NCBI RefSeq assembly: GCF_026072635.1
Contig: NZ_AP023081.1
Coordinates: 3,654,501 to 3,718,500 of the forward strand
Direction of reading: 5' to 3'
DNA length: 64,000 bases
From: Pseudomonas solani
GTDB taxonomy: Bacteria; Pseudomonadota; Gammaproteobacteria; Pseudomonadales; Pseudomonadaceae
A model generated the notes under the pieces. The model was not told where the DNA came from and ran no database searches. It saw only the letters and a program-made list of their open reading frames with translations. Positions 16,881 through 26,251 of the stretch are shown one piece after another. The position numbers and the translations under genes were made by a program. Positions within the stretch are counted from its first letter, which is position 1. Each line of letters begins with the position of its first letter.

Positions 16881-18404
16881 TTACTTCACCTCCACCGCCA
16901 GGCTTTCGACGATCTTCTTGTTCCAGATCGCCGGGCCGGTGATGTGCACCGACTCGCCGTTGGTGTCGACGGCGACAGTGACCGGCATGTCCTTCACTTC
17001 GAACTCGTAGATCGCTTCCATGCCCAGTTCGGCGAAGGCCAGGACCTTGGACTTGCGGATCGCCTGGGCCACCAGGTAGGCGGCGCCGCCGACGGCCATC
17101 AGGTACACGGCCTTGTTGTCCTTGATCGCCTCGATGGCGATGGGGCCGCGCTCGGATTTGCCGATCATGCCCAGCAGGCCGGTCTGTTCGAGGATCTGGC
17201 GGGTGAACTTGTCCATGCGCGTGGCGGTGGTGGGGCCGGCGGGGCCGACCACTTCGTCACCCACCGGGTCGACCGGGCCGACGTAATAGATGAAGCGGCC
17301 CTTGAGGTCCACCGGCAGCTGTTCACCCTTGTTGAGCATGTCGACCATGCGCTTGTGGGCGGCGTCGCGGCCGGTGAGCATCTTGCCGTTGAGCAGGACG
17401 GTCTCGCCCGGCTTCCAGCTCTGCACGTCTTCCGGGGTCAGGGTGTCGAGGTCGACGCGGCGCGCGGACGGGCCGGCTTCCCAGACGATCTCCGGGTAGG
17501 CGTCCAGCGGCGGCGCTTGCAGTTCGGCCGGGCCGGAGCCGTCGAGCACGAAGTGGGCGTGACGGGTGGCGGCGCAGTTGGGGATCATGCACACCGGCAG
17601 GGAGGCGGCGTGGGTCGGGTAGTCCATGATCTTCACGTCGAGCACGGTGGTCAGGCCGCCCAGGCCCTGGGCGCCGATGCCCAGCTGGTTGACCTTCTCG
17701 AACAGCTCCAGGCGCATTTCTTCGAGCTTGTTCTGCGGGCCGCGGGCTTTCAGCTCATGGATGTCAATGGACTCCATCAGCACTTCCTTGGCCATCACCG
17801 CGGCCTTCTCGGCGGTACCGCCGATGCCGATGCCGAGCATGCCCGGCGGGCACCAGCCGGCGCCCATGGTGGGGACGGTCTTCAGCACCCAGTCGACGAT
17901 GGAGTCGGAGGGGTTGAGCATGGCCATCTTCGACTTGTTCTCGGAGCCGCCGCCCTTGGCCGCCACGTCCACTTCCACGGTGTTGCCGGGAACGATGGAG
18001 TAGTGGATGACCGCCGGGGTGTTGTCCTTGGTGTTCTTACGTGCACCGGCCGGGTCGGCCAGGATGGAGGCGCGCAGGACGTTCTCCGGCAGGTTGTAGG
18101 CGCGACGTACGCCTTCGTTGATCATGTCGTCGACGCTCAGGGTGGCGCCATCCCAGCGCACGTCCATGCCCACGCGCACGAACACGGTGACGATGCCGGT
18201 GTCCTGGCAGATCGGGCGGTGGCCGGTGGCGCACATGCGCGAGTTGATCAGGATCTGCGCCATGGAGTCGCGCGCGGCGGGCGACTCCTCGCGCAAGTAG
18301 GCCTCGTGCATGGCCTGGATGAAGTCGACGGGGTGGTAATAGGAGATGAACTGCAGGGCGTCGGCGACGCTCTGTATCAGGTCGTCCTGTTTGATCACGG
18401 TCAT
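16881..18404 (-). CDS. class I fumarate hydratase (4Fe-4S, FumA/FumB type)
   Basis: A 507-aa iron-sulfur fumarase of the TCA cycle, converting fumarate to L-malate in the cytosol. The three cluster cysteines are visible in ICQDTG, AGWCPPG and NCAATRHAH, and the N-terminal alpha domain and C-terminal beta domain are fused, as in FumA. The start at 18404 (MTVIKQDD) is chosen because AGAGGAG lies just upstream; a longer frame to 18605 has no support. It is divergent from the diguanylate cyclase gene. From memory this neighbourhood matches PA4333-PA4332 of P. aeruginosa. Confidence 0.93.
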   Translation of the reverse strand: MTVIKQDDLIQSVADALQFISYYHPVDFIQAMHEAYLREESPAARDSMAQILINSRMCATGHRPICQDTGIVTVFVRVGMDVRWDGATLSVDDMINEGVRRAYNLPENVLRASILADPAGARKNTKDNTPAVIHYSIVPGNTVEVDVAAKGGGSENKSKMAMLNPSDSIVDWVLKTVPTMGAGWCPPGMLGIGIGGTAEKAAVMAKEVLMESIDIHELKARGPQNKLEEMRLELFEKVNQLGIGAQGLGGLTTVLDVKIMDYPTHAASLPVCMIPNCAATRHAHFVLDGSGPAELQAPPLDAYPEIVWEAGPSARRVDLDTLTPEDVQSWKPGETVLLNGKMLTGRDAAHKRMVDMLNKGEQLPVDLKGRFIYYVGPVDPVGDEVVGPAGPTTATRMDKFTRQILEQTGLLGMIGKSERGPIAIEAIKDNKAVYLMAVGGAAYLVAQAIRKSKVLAFAELGMEAIYEFEVKDMPVTVAVDTNGESVHITGPAIWNKKIVESLAVEVK

Positions 18405-18628
18405 GGGGCGCGCTCCTCTTGAATTCGGGAACATCGGGAAGCGCCGGACCACGACCCGGCGCGCATTCTGATTGGGGGTGAAAATGGCGCGGAAGTATAC
18501 CGCGTGCTCAAGCGCGGGCACACCCGCCGACAGTCGACCTTGGTCGCTGATCGCCCGTGCGCGTCCCCTAGGTTTTTTGTGATCACGCGCGTACAGTGGC
18601 GGCATCGTGCCAGCACGGGACGGAGCCC

Positions 18629-19756
18629 ATGAGCACAGCGAGTCAACGGGTCACCCATAGAGCGCTGCAAAGCCTGCTGCTGAAACGCTTCGGCATGGCG
18701 GCGGCTACCTATGCGCTTGCCCTGGCGCTGTTCTGGATCGCCGTGCTGGGTGACCTGTACCAGGCCTCGATGACCAGTGCCCTGGCCGCCTGCGGGCTGA
18801 TCGTGCTGTCGCAGGCGTGCTTCCTGTTCATCTTCCTTAGCGGTCGCAACCTGGAATTCCGTGATCCCAGCCTGACCGAAGCGCAGGTGCTGGTGGCCCT
18901 CGCCTGGCACACCCTGCTGCTGTCCGACCTGGAGGGCGCTCGGGGCGCACTGTTGGTGGTCTATGTGCTGATCATGCTGTTCGGCGTGTTCCAGCTGCAG
19001 CCCAGGGTTTTCGTACGCTGTGCGGCCATCGGCTTCTTCGCCTTCACCGGGCTCAACCTGTGGGAGGCGTACCAGATGCGCCTCGCCGACCCGGCCCTGG
19101 CGGTGCTGCAGGTGTGCGCGCTGTTCGTGGTGCTGTCCTGGCTGACCCTGTTCGCCAGTTATGTGCAGGCCCTGCGCCAGCGCATGCGCCAACGCCGCTT
19201 CGCCCTGCAGGCGCACCAGGACACCCTGCGCGGCATGATGCGCCAGCTGGAAGACCTGGTGGCCACCGACGAGCTGACCGGGCTGTTCAACCGCCGGCAT
19301 TTCCTGCGCCTGGCCACCCGCGAGCTGGACGGCCTGGCCCCCGGTCGCCAGCATGGTCTGGCGCTGATCGATCTCGACCACTTCAAGCGCATCAACGACG
19401 TTCATGGCCACGCCGCCGGCGACCGTGTGCTGCAGACCTTCGCCGCCGTGGCGCGGGCCTGCCTGCGCGATGGCGACACCCTGGCGCGCTACGGTGGCGA
19501 GGAGTTCGTCCTGCTGCTGCCCAACTGCGATGCCGACCGCCTCACCGCCTGCTGCGAGCGCCTGCGCGAAGCCTTCGCCAGTGCCGAGCCGGTGGGCGTC
19601 GAGGTGGATGGGCTGAGCCTCTCCGCCGGCATGACGCTGCTGGGCATCCAGGACGATCTGGATGATGCGCTGCAGCGGGCCGATCAGGCACTCTATCGGG
19701 CCAAACGTGGCGGACGTAACCGCTGCGCTGCTGCGTGGGAGGAGCAGGGTGCCTGA
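18629..19756 (+). CDS. sadC: membrane diguanylate cyclase (SadC-like)
   Basis: A 375-aa protein with about six N-terminal membrane segments (residues 20-180) and a GGDEF domain. The active-site motif is GGEEF at residues 289-293, preceded at the correct five-residue distance by an RxxD inhibitory site (RDGD, 280-283), so it should make c-di-GMP with product feedback. GGAG precedes the ATG at 18629. Its stop overlaps the GTG start of the ferredoxin reductase by 8 nt. The name is given from domain build and gene order (fumarase upstream, ferredoxin reductase and pykA downstream); it is shorter than I recall for P. aeruginosa SadC. Confidence 0.8.
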   Translation: MSTASQRVTHRALQSLLLKRFGMAAATYALALALFWIAVLGDLYQASMTSALAACGLIVLSQACFLFIFLSGRNLEFRDPSLTEAQVLVALAWHTLLLSDLEGARGALLVVYVLIMLFGVFQLQPRVFVRCAAIGFFAFTGLNLWEAYQMRLADPALAVLQVCALFVVLSWLTLFASYVQALRQRMRQRRFALQAHQDTLRGMMRQLEDLVATDELTGLFNRRHFLRLATRELDGLAPGRQHGLALIDLDHFKRINDVHGHAAGDRVLQTFAAVARACLRDGDTLARYGGEEFVLLLPNCDADRLTACCERLREAFASAEPVGVEVDGLSLSAGMTLLGIQDDLDDALQRADQALYRAKRGGRNRCAAAWEEQGA

Positions 19757-20687
19757 AATAGAGGTCGCGGGTAGACGCTGGACCGTACCACCGTCCAGCA
19801 ACCTGCTGGACCAGCTCAACGCCGCCGGATGCAAGGTGCCCTTCAGTTGCCGGGCCGGCAGTTGCCATGCCTGCCTGGTGCGCTGCCTGGCCGGCGAGCC
19901 GCTCGATGCCCGCCCCGAAGCGCTGGACCCCGAGCGCCGCGCCGAAGGCTGGCGCCTGGCCTGCCAGTGCCAGGTGGTGGGCGACCTGGTGGTGGAAGCC
20001 TTCGACCCGCAGCGTGATGGCATCCCCGCCGAAGTGGTGGCGCTGGACTGGCTGGGCGATGTCGCGCGGCTGCGCCTGCGTCCCCAGCGGCCGTTGCGCT
20101 ACAGCGCCGGCCAGCACCTGCTGCTGTGGAGCGCCGAGGGCATCGCCCGGCCCTATTCCCTGGCCAGCGTGCCGGGGGAGGAACCCTGGCTGGAATTCCA
20201 TATCGACTGCCGCCAGCCCGGCGCCTTCGCCGATGCGCTGCGCCAGTTGGGTATTGGTGGCACGTTGCGCCTGGGCGAACTGCGCGGCGGCGCGTTGCAC
20301 TACGACCCGGACTGGGCCGGCCGCCCGCTGCTGATCCTCGCCTCGGGCACCGGCCTGGCGCCACTCTGGGGCATTCTCCGCGAGGCCTTGCGCCAGCATC
20401 ACCAGGGCGCGATACGCCTCATTCACCTGGCCCATGACCCGGCCGCGCATTACCTCGCCGAGCCCCTGCGGGCCCTGGCCGCGCGCCACGACAGCCTGCG
20501 CGTAGAACTGACGACCCCGGCGCAGCTGCAAGGTGTTTTGGCCGATCTCCGGCTTGTTTCGCGCCAGACCGTCGCCTTACTCTGCGGCAGCCCCGCCAGC
20601 GTCGAAGACTTCGCGCGCCGCCTCTATCTGGCCGGCGTGCCACGCAACCAACTGCTGGCCGACGTATTCCTGAGCCGCTCCTTCTAA
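19749..20687 (+). CDS. 2Fe-2S ferredoxin / FAD-NAD(P) oxidoreductase
   Basis: A 312-aa flavoenzyme electron-transfer protein. An N-terminal plant-type 2Fe-2S domain has cysteines in FSCRAGSCHACLVRC and ACQC (residues about 34-80), followed by an FAD domain with RPYSLAS near residue 135 and an NAD(P) domain with LASGTGLAP near residue 198. The start is GTG at 19749, with GGGAGGAG 5 nt upstream, and overlaps sadC by 8 nt. It would pass electrons from NAD(P)H to an unknown partner. Translational coupling with a diguanylate cyclase is notable. Confidence 0.85.
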   Translation: MPEIEVAGRRWTVPPSSNLLDQLNAAGCKVPFSCRAGSCHACLVRCLAGEPLDARPEALDPERRAEGWRLACQCQVVGDLVVEAFDPQRDGIPAEVVALDWLGDVARLRLRPQRPLRYSAGQHLLLWSAEGIARPYSLASVPGEEPWLEFHIDCRQPGAFADALRQLGIGGTLRLGELRGGALHYDPDWAGRPLLILASGTGLAPLWGILREALRQHHQGAIRLIHLAHDPAAHYLAEPLRALAARHDSLRVELTTPAQLQGVLADLRLVSRQTVALLCGSPASVEDFARRLYLAGVPRNQLLADVFLSRSF

Positions 20688-20711
20688 GGCGGCCACCGCC
20701 GAGGAGCCACC

Positions 20712-21485
20712 ATGAGCGAGCACATCCACCTGGAACGTGACCAGGGCCTGCTGACCATCCGCATGCAACGCGCGGACAAGATGAACGCCCTGACCCGCGC
20801 CATGTACGGCGCCATGGCCGATGCCCTGGACGCGGCCGGCGAAGACCGCAGCGTGCGCGCGGTGCTGATCACCGGCAGCGAGACCTGCTTCACCAGCGGC
20901 AACGACGTGGCCGACTTCATCCAGGCGCCACCTTCCGGGCTGGACAGTGAAGTGTTCCGCTTCATGAAGTCGCTGTTCGATTTCGCCAAGCCGGTGGTGG
21001 CGGCGGTGAGCGGCCCGGCGGTGGGCATCGGCACCACGCTGCTGCTGCATTGCGACCTGGTCTACGTGGCCCGTGACGCCAAGCTGAAGATGCCCTTCGT
21101 CAACCTCGGGCTGTGCCCGGAGTTCGGTTCCAGCCTGATCCTCCCGCGCATGCTCGGCCACGCCCGCGCCGCCCAGCTGCTGCTGCTCGGCGAGGCCTTC
21201 ACCGGCGAGCAAGCGGCGACCTGGGGCATCGCCAACGAGGCGCTGGACAGCGGCGCCGCGACCCTGGCCCGCGCCCGCGAAATGGCCCAGCGTTTCGAGC
21301 AGCTGGCACCTTCTGCCGTGGCGGTGAGCAAGCGCCTGATGCGCGAACCGGGCCGCGAGGAACTGCGCCAGGTGATCATGGAAGAGGGCGAGCTGTTCGG
21401 TCAGCGCCTACGCACCCCCGAGGCCATCGAAGCGCTCTCGGCCTTCATGCAGCGCCGCAAGCCGGATTTCTCCAGGTTCGCCTGA
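20712..21485 (+). CDS. enoyl-CoA hydratase/isomerase family protein
   Basis: A 257-aa crotonase-fold enzyme with the oxyanion-hole segments TSGNDVADF (residues about 61-69) and AVSGPAVGIGTTLLLHCD (about 97-114). The pattern SGNDV rather than AGxDI and the later FVNLGLCPEFGSS are typical of crotonase-like hydratases acting on acyl-CoA thioesters. It follows the ferredoxin reductase by 24 bp with GGAG before the ATG, so it may be the end of the sadC operon. The acyl-CoA substrate is not predictable. Confidence 0.87.
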   Translation: MSEHIHLERDQGLLTIRMQRADKMNALTRAMYGAMADALDAAGEDRSVRAVLITGSETCFTSGNDVADFIQAPPSGLDSEVFRFMKSLFDFAKPVVAAVSGPAVGIGTTLLLHCDLVYVARDAKLKMPFVNLGLCPEFGSSLILPRMLGHARAAQLLLLGEAFTGEQAATWGIANEALDSGAATLARAREMAQRFEQLAPSAVAVSKRLMREPGREELRQVIMEEGELFGQRLRTPEAIEALSAFMQRRKPDFSRFA

Positions 21486-21793
21486 GGCTCGCAGGCGGGG
21501 TTCACCCGCCCCACAGCGCTCCGGCAACCGTAGGATGGGTCGGGGTGGCGTTCCGCGAGCTCCGCGAAACCCATCAACGCGATGTGTCAGGCACGCACAG
21601 GTGCCACGCTCGACTCCGCCTGGTGGAGGTAAAAAGCGACCTCCACCCTACACACCGGTCATGCCCGCACGGCTGATGGGAAATGTTGTAGGGGCGAATT
21701 CATTCGCCAAGCGGTGCGCAGCGCCGCCGTTTCCAAACCCTTGAACAAAAAAGACCGCTCATCGAGCGGCCTTTTTCATTCACTGCGGATGCC
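21486..21793. repeat. 308-bp intergenic region with three repeat units
   Basis: It contains GTAGGATGGGT ... ACCCATC (about 21528-21574), a perfect 9-bp inverted repeat GGTGGAGGT / ACCTCCACC at 21622-21647 ending in CCCTAC, and the unit GTAGGGGCGAATTCATTCGCC at about 21691-21711. All are members of repeats found elsewhere in the window. The pykA terminator closes the region. Confidence 0.6.
21747..21776 (-). terminator. terminator of pykA (bidirectional form)
   Basis: Inverted repeat GACCGCTC / GAGCGGCC with a 3-nt loop, flanked by A and T runs on both sides. It lies 17 bp after the end of pykA and can work in both directions. Confidence 0.8.
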
Positions 21794-23244
21794 TCACACC
21801 AGCGGGTCGCCGACGTGGAGGATCTTCATGGTGTTGGTGCCGCCGACGGTGTGGTAGCTGTCGCCCTTGGTGAGGATGACCCAGTCGCCCTGCTGCACGA
21901 TGCCGCGCTTGAGCAGTTCGTCCACCGCGGCCTGGCTGACCTTGTCGGCCGGCAGCGCGGCCGGGTCGAAGGGCACGGTCTGCACGCCACGGAACAGGGC
22001 GACGCGGGCCTGGGTGGCACGGTGGGGGAGAAGGCGAAGATCGGCACCGAGGAACGGATGCGCGACATGATCAGCGGGCTGTAGCCGCTCTCGGTGAGGC
22101 AGATGATCGCCTTCACGCCCGGGAAGTGGTTGGCGGTGTACATGGCCGCCAGGGCCACGCTCTCGTCGCAGCGGCTGAAGGTGTGCCCCAGGCGGTGGCT
22201 GGATTTCTGGCTGGTGGGGTGTTTCTCGGCACCGACGCAGACGCGGGCCATGGCCTGCACCGCTTCCACCGGGTATTCACCGGCGGCGCTCTCGGCGGAG
22301 AGCATCACGGCGTCCGTGTAGTCCAGCGCGGCGTTGGCTACGTCGGAGACTTCGGCGCGGGTCGGCATGGGGCTGTGGATCATCGACTCCATCATCTGGG
22401 TCGCGGTGATCACGGCCTTGTTGTAGCGGCGGGCGTGCAGGATGATCTTCTTCTGGATGCCCACCAGCTCGGCGTCGCCGATCTCCACGCCCAGGTCGCC
22501 ACGGGCCACCATCACGGCGTCGCTGGCGCGGATCAGGCCGTCCAGGGCTTCGTCGTCGGCCACGGCTTCGGCGCGTTCGATCTTGGCCACCAGCCAGGCG
22601 CTGCCACCGGCTTCGTCGCGCAGGCGGCGGGCCAGTTCCATGTCGGCGGCGTCACGGGGGAAGGAGACGGCCAGGTAGTCCAGGTCCATCTCGGCGGCCA
22701 GCTTGATGTCGGCCTTGTCCTTGGCGGTCAGGGCCGGGGCGGTGAGGCCGCCGCCGCGACGGTTGATGCCCTTGTGGTCGGACAGCGGGCCGCCGATCAG
22801 CACGGTGCAGTGCAGTTCATCGGCGGTGGTGGCGTCGACGCGCATGACCACGCGGCCATCGTCCAGCAGCAGTTCGTCGCCGACGCCGCAGTCCTTGATC
22901 AGGTCCGGGTAGTCGATGCCCACCACGTCCTGGTTGCCGGCTTCACGCGGGTGGGTGACGGAGAAGCGGAATTTGTCGCCGGCTTCCAGCTCGATGCGCT
23001 TGCCTTCGAACTTGGCGATGCGGATCTTCGGGCCTTGCAGGTCGCCGAGCAGGGCCACGAAGCGGCCGTGCTTGGCCGCCAGCTCGCGGACTAGGCGGGC
23101 GCGCGCCTTGTGCTCGTCGGGGGTGCCGTGGGAGAAGTTCAGGCGGGCAACGTCGATACCGGCGAGGATCAGCTGTTCCAGCACCTCGGGCGAGTTGCTG
23201 GCTGGGCCGAGGGTGGCGACTATCTTGGTGCGGCGAAGGGACAT
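21794..23244 (-). pseudogene. pykA: pyruvate kinase PykA, apparent -1 frameshift
   Basis: Pyruvate kinase makes pyruvate and ATP from phosphoenolpyruvate. The N-terminal 405 residues are intact: RTKIVATLGPAS start, active-site MVARGDLGVE, and VITATQMMESM. Then, after FAFSPT, the frame changes to nonsense, while the expected C-terminal regulatory domain (VQTVPFDPAAL ... NTMKILHVGDPLV) continues in another frame to 21794. Adding one base to the five-G run at 22024-22028 restores a 483-aa protein, the usual family length. This is either a homopolymer sequencing error or a real loss of function. Start at ATG 23244. Confidence 0.85.
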
Positions 23245-23331
23245 GCGAAGGCTCCATTTTTCAAGCAGAGCCCGAGGCTACACCGCTCGCAACCTGTAGT
23301 CATTGTTCCTCTTCACTACCCTTTGCCGGGG

Positions 23332-24135
23332 TTATTTAACGCCGGGATTCAGGGCCTGGTCCAGGTGCCGGGCGGCATTCTCGGCCTGCTCGGCATCGGG
23401 GAACTCGGCGAGCAGGCGGCGCAGGTAGCCGATGGCGCGGCCACGGTCGGCGCGGGGGTTGGCCGGGGCCAGGTTCATCAGCGCCATCTGGTACAGCGAG
23501 CGGGCCTTGATGTCGGGCTGCACATGGGCGTCGCCCAGGGCGAGGGAATACAGCTGCTCGGCTTCGTCGACGCGGTCCTTGAGCACGGCGCGGCGCGACA
23601 GCAGGGTCATGTCCGGGTCGAGGTCGCTGCGGTAGAGGTCGAGGTTCTGGCTGGGCTTCCAGTCGGCCAGCAGCTCGCGGGCGGTCTTGTGCACCGGCTC
23701 GTCGGCACGCTGGCGGATCACCAGGATGCGCGCCTCGGCACGTTCGGCGGCGCGGGTGCCGGGGAACTCGTTGGTGATCTGGTAGAAGCGGTTGAGCGCT
23801 TTGGTGTCATCGCGCTGGTCGTTGTAGCGGCTCATGTAGATCAGGCCGATCTGGTAGAGCGAGATGGCACGCACCTCGTCGCTGAACTGGCGATCCTGGT
23901 AACCGGTGAGGTAGAGCTTCTCGGCCTGGGCGCTGGTGCCATCGCGGATGGCCATGGCGCTGTAGGTGAGCAGGTCGCCATCTTCTTCCACCGCCGCGGC
24001 CATGCGGTTGTTCTTCAGCACCTTGTACTCCACCGCTTCGTTGGTGGTGATCTGGGCGATGAACAGCGGGGTGGTGGGGGCGCAGGCGCCAAGCAGCAGA
24101 AGGGTGCACAGCAGGGCAGGGCGGATGGGCTGCAT
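23332..24135 (-). CDS. TPR-like lipoprotein
   Basis: A 267-aa lipoprotein with lipobox LLLGAC (Cys near residue 18) and a helical body with tetratricopeptide-type repeats (RAISLYQIGLIYMSRY, DIKARSLYQMALMNL, AIGYLRRLLAEFPDAEQAE). It probably resides in the outer membrane facing the periplasm and mediates protein contacts. It is divergent from a second TPR-type lipoprotein at 24296, separated by 160 bp. The partner is unknown. Confidence 0.75.
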   Translation of the reverse strand: MQPIRPALLCTLLLLGACAPTTPLFIAQITTNEAVEYKVLKNNRMAAAVEEDGDLLTYSAMAIRDGTSAQAEKLYLTGYQDRQFSDEVRAISLYQIGLIYMSRYNDQRDDTKALNRFYQITNEFPGTRAAERAEARILVIRQRADEPVHKTARELLADWKPSQNLDLYRSDLDPDMTLLSRRAVLKDRVDEAEQLYSLALGDAHVQPDIKARSLYQMALMNLAPANPRADRGRAIGYLRRLLAEFPDAEQAENAARHLDQALNPGVK

Positions 24136-24295
24136 GGAGGCTCCGGAGGCGGGGTTTGGGCGAGTCTAGCAGCCGCTTCGCCTGGGCCGGGATGATGGGC
24201 TGCAAGTCCCATCGGAGGTTGTGCCCGCACTCCGCCGGATGGCGCTGCAGAAATTTCCGTGAGCGCCGATATACTCGCCAACGGAGGACTTACCC

Positions 24296-24670
24296 ATGCG
24301 CACGCTGATCATCCTGGCCCTGCTCGCCGGCCTTGCCGGTTGCACCCGCTGGTCGCTGGACCATCACCTGAACAATGCCTACCACGCCTACGACGAGGGC
24401 GACTGCGAAACGGCCATGCTCGAGCTGTCCCAGGCCGAGCGCAAGAGCCGCTCGCGGGCCTATATGCAGCCGGAGATCTCTCTGCTGCGCGGCCAGTGCC
24501 TGGAGCGCCAGAGCCTGTTCGTGGATGCCCAGCAGACCTACAACTTCATCATCGGCCGCTACCCCACCAGCGAGTACGCCTACCGCGCCCGTGCGCGCCT
24601 GGAGACCCTGGAGAAGCTCGGCCAGATCAACACCGGCTCACCGGCCAAGGCCACCCCGGCGTCGCTCTGA
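24296..24670 (+). CDS. small TPR-like lipoprotein
   Basis: A 124-aa lipoprotein with lipobox GLAGC (Cys at residue 16). The remainder has helix pairs of TPR type (NNAYHAYDEGDCETAMLELSQ; SLFVDAQQTYNFIIGRYP; YAYRARARLETL). GGAGG lies 7 nt before the ATG. It pairs in layout with the divergent TPR lipoprotein and may form an envelope complex with it. Function unknown. Confidence 0.75.
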   Translation: MRTLIILALLAGLAGCTRWSLDHHLNNAYHAYDEGDCETAMLELSQAERKSRSRAYMQPEISLLRGQCLERQSLFVDAQQTYNFIIGRYPTSEYAYRARARLETLEKLGQINTGSPAKATPASL

Positions 24671-24754
24671 CCGGCGTTTCGACCGTCGGTCGTGGCTCGC
24701 TTGAGTGGCGACCGGCCAGCGCTAAGCTTGGCCTTTGTTTCCGGGAGGGGCTCC

Positions 24755-25177
24755 ATGCGTCACCTGCTTTTCGCGGTCATCCTGCTGCCAGGGCTGGCGA
24801 GCGCGGAGATCTACCGCTGGACGGACGCCAGCGGCCAGGTGCATTTCAGCGAGCGACCCCAGGCCGGCGCCCAGCAGGTGGAGGTCAAGCCGCAGGTGGT
24901 GGAGCGTGACGAGGCCACCCGCGAGCGTGAGCAACGTGCCGAGCAGTTCTTCGATGCCCGCCGCCAGGAACAGGCGCAGGCCGAGCGCAAGGCGGCGGAT
25001 GCCCGCGGCGAGCGCCAGAAGCAATGCAACACGTTACGCGGTAACCTTGCCCAGCTTCGCGACGGCGCTAAGTTCTATCGTGTCGATGGGAAGGGGGAGC
25101 GCCAGTATTACAGCGACGGCGAGATCGACGCCGCCCGTCGTAAATTGACCGCGGAAATCAGTGAGCACTGCGGTTAA
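24755..25177 (+). CDS. DUF4124 domain-containing secreted protein
   Basis: A 140-aa exported protein. The signal peptide ends after LASA (residue 16) and is followed at once by the DUF4124 motif EIYRWTDASGQVHFSERP. The centre is a charged, Glu/Arg/Gln-rich coiled-coil (REREQRAEQFFDARRQEQAQ). GGGAGGGG lies 6 nt before the ATG at 24755. DUF4124 proteins are common in Pseudomonas and of unknown role in the envelope. Confidence 0.82.
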   Translation: MRHLLFAVILLPGLASAEIYRWTDASGQVHFSERPQAGAQQVEVKPQVVERDEATREREQRAEQFFDARRQEQAQAERKAADARGERQKQCNTLRGNLAQLRDGAKFYRVDGKGERQYYSDGEIDAARRKLTAEISEHCG

Positions 25178-25239
25178 TTACTTGGTTCGAGTGCAGTAGT
25201 GAGGCCATACTGAACGGCCATCAATAGCGATTCGCCATC

Positions 25240-25599
25240 ATGCGTAGCCAACGCCGAATAGAACGCCACCAGCTGCCCTATTACCTGAAGGTCTTCAATC
25301 GCATCACCGACAAGCCCATGGGCTATCTGGGAAACGTTTCCCTCGAAGGCCTGATGCTGATCAGCCAGCTACCGATGCTGGTGGGGGCCCGTTTCGACAT
25401 GCGCCTGAAGATTCCGGGGCATGACGGCCAGCAGCACTTCATCGACTTCTACGCGACCTGCCAATGGAGCCGGGAAGACGTCAACCCCGGCAACTTCGAC
25501 TCGGGCTTTGCCCTGGTGGCACCGCCGCCGGAATACGTGGAGATGGTCGAGGCGCTGCGCCACTACTTCAGCTTTCGTCCCCTCGCCGCGTCGGCGTAG
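25240..25599 (+). CDS. PilZ domain protein (predicted c-di-GMP receptor)
   Basis: A 119-aa single-domain PilZ protein. The RxxxR element (RRIERHQLPYYLKVFNR) is at residues 5-9 and the second motif, normally D/NxSxxG, appears as NVSLEG near residues 32-37, so both c-di-GMP contacts are present. It is likely a cytoplasmic effector. The nearby diguanylate cyclase (18629) supplies the same messenger but is 5 kb away and not in the operon. Confidence 0.85.
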   Translation: MRSQRRIERHQLPYYLKVFNRITDKPMGYLGNVSLEGLMLISQLPMLVGARFDMRLKIPGHDGQQHFIDFYATCQWSREDVNPGNFDSGFALVAPPPEYVEMVEALRHYFSFRPLAASA

Positions 25600-26251
25600 C
25601 CGTGCCCGGCGTTAGCCGCTGCGCTTCAGGCGCGGCGGCTGGCGTTTGAATTGGTGCTGGAGGATTTGAGCTCAGCTGATTGCCGAGTTCTGCTGGTGCT
25701 TTTGGTTTCGCCCACCCGGGCGAGTCCCTTTTCCAATCGCTGGAACGCCAGCCCGGTGAAAAGGAACCAAAAAACTCGCCCCCGACATACGGGTCTGGCT
25801 GGCGCCAGACTCCCCTCGCTCCATCATCGTTAATCGCTGCGCTCGCCCTTCGGGCCGCACTGAAGTGCGTTCGCCGCAAGCGGCGTCCAGGGGCACGCGC
25901 TGACGGGCCATCCCTGGCCCGACATCGCTCTCGCGACATCCATGTCGCTCAACCCCTTGATGCGCTTCGCTTACCCTTCGGGCCAGCCTTCGGCTGTTAC
26001 TCCGCTTCGCTTCGTTTCACGACGATTGCGCTCGGCCTCCTGAAAGGGGGCATTTGGCGGCTGCTCCAACATCGGCGCACGTCGGCCCAGATGTTGTGCG
26101 CATCAGTACGTAGGATGGGTAGAGCGAAGCGAAACCCATCATGGCGGCCAAGCCGCCACGTGGTTCCGGTTTCTTGCTCGGGCATTGACTCCCGTAGCCC
26201 GGGCTTCAGCCCGGGAATCAAGCATACGGGTACGGTTGTGCCCCGATGGGG
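25600..26251. repeat. 652-bp intergenic region with repeat-rich DNA
   Basis: No gene is supported. Short frames on both strands (for example minus 25568-25939) have the look of the low-information proteins often called in Pseudomonas repeat DNA. Recognised units: GATGGGT ... ACCCATC at 26114-26140, and CCCGGGCT-tc-AGCCCGGG, a perfect 8-bp palindrome at 26198-26215. The stretch 25830-26040 has many degenerate runs of GCTTCGC and CTTCGGGCC. Confidence 0.55.

Noticed and set aside
25568..25939. Minus-strand 123-aa frame and overlapping frames in the 25600-26250 gap
   Set aside because: Looks like repeat DNA; frames on both strands have similar low-information composition and no ribosome site.
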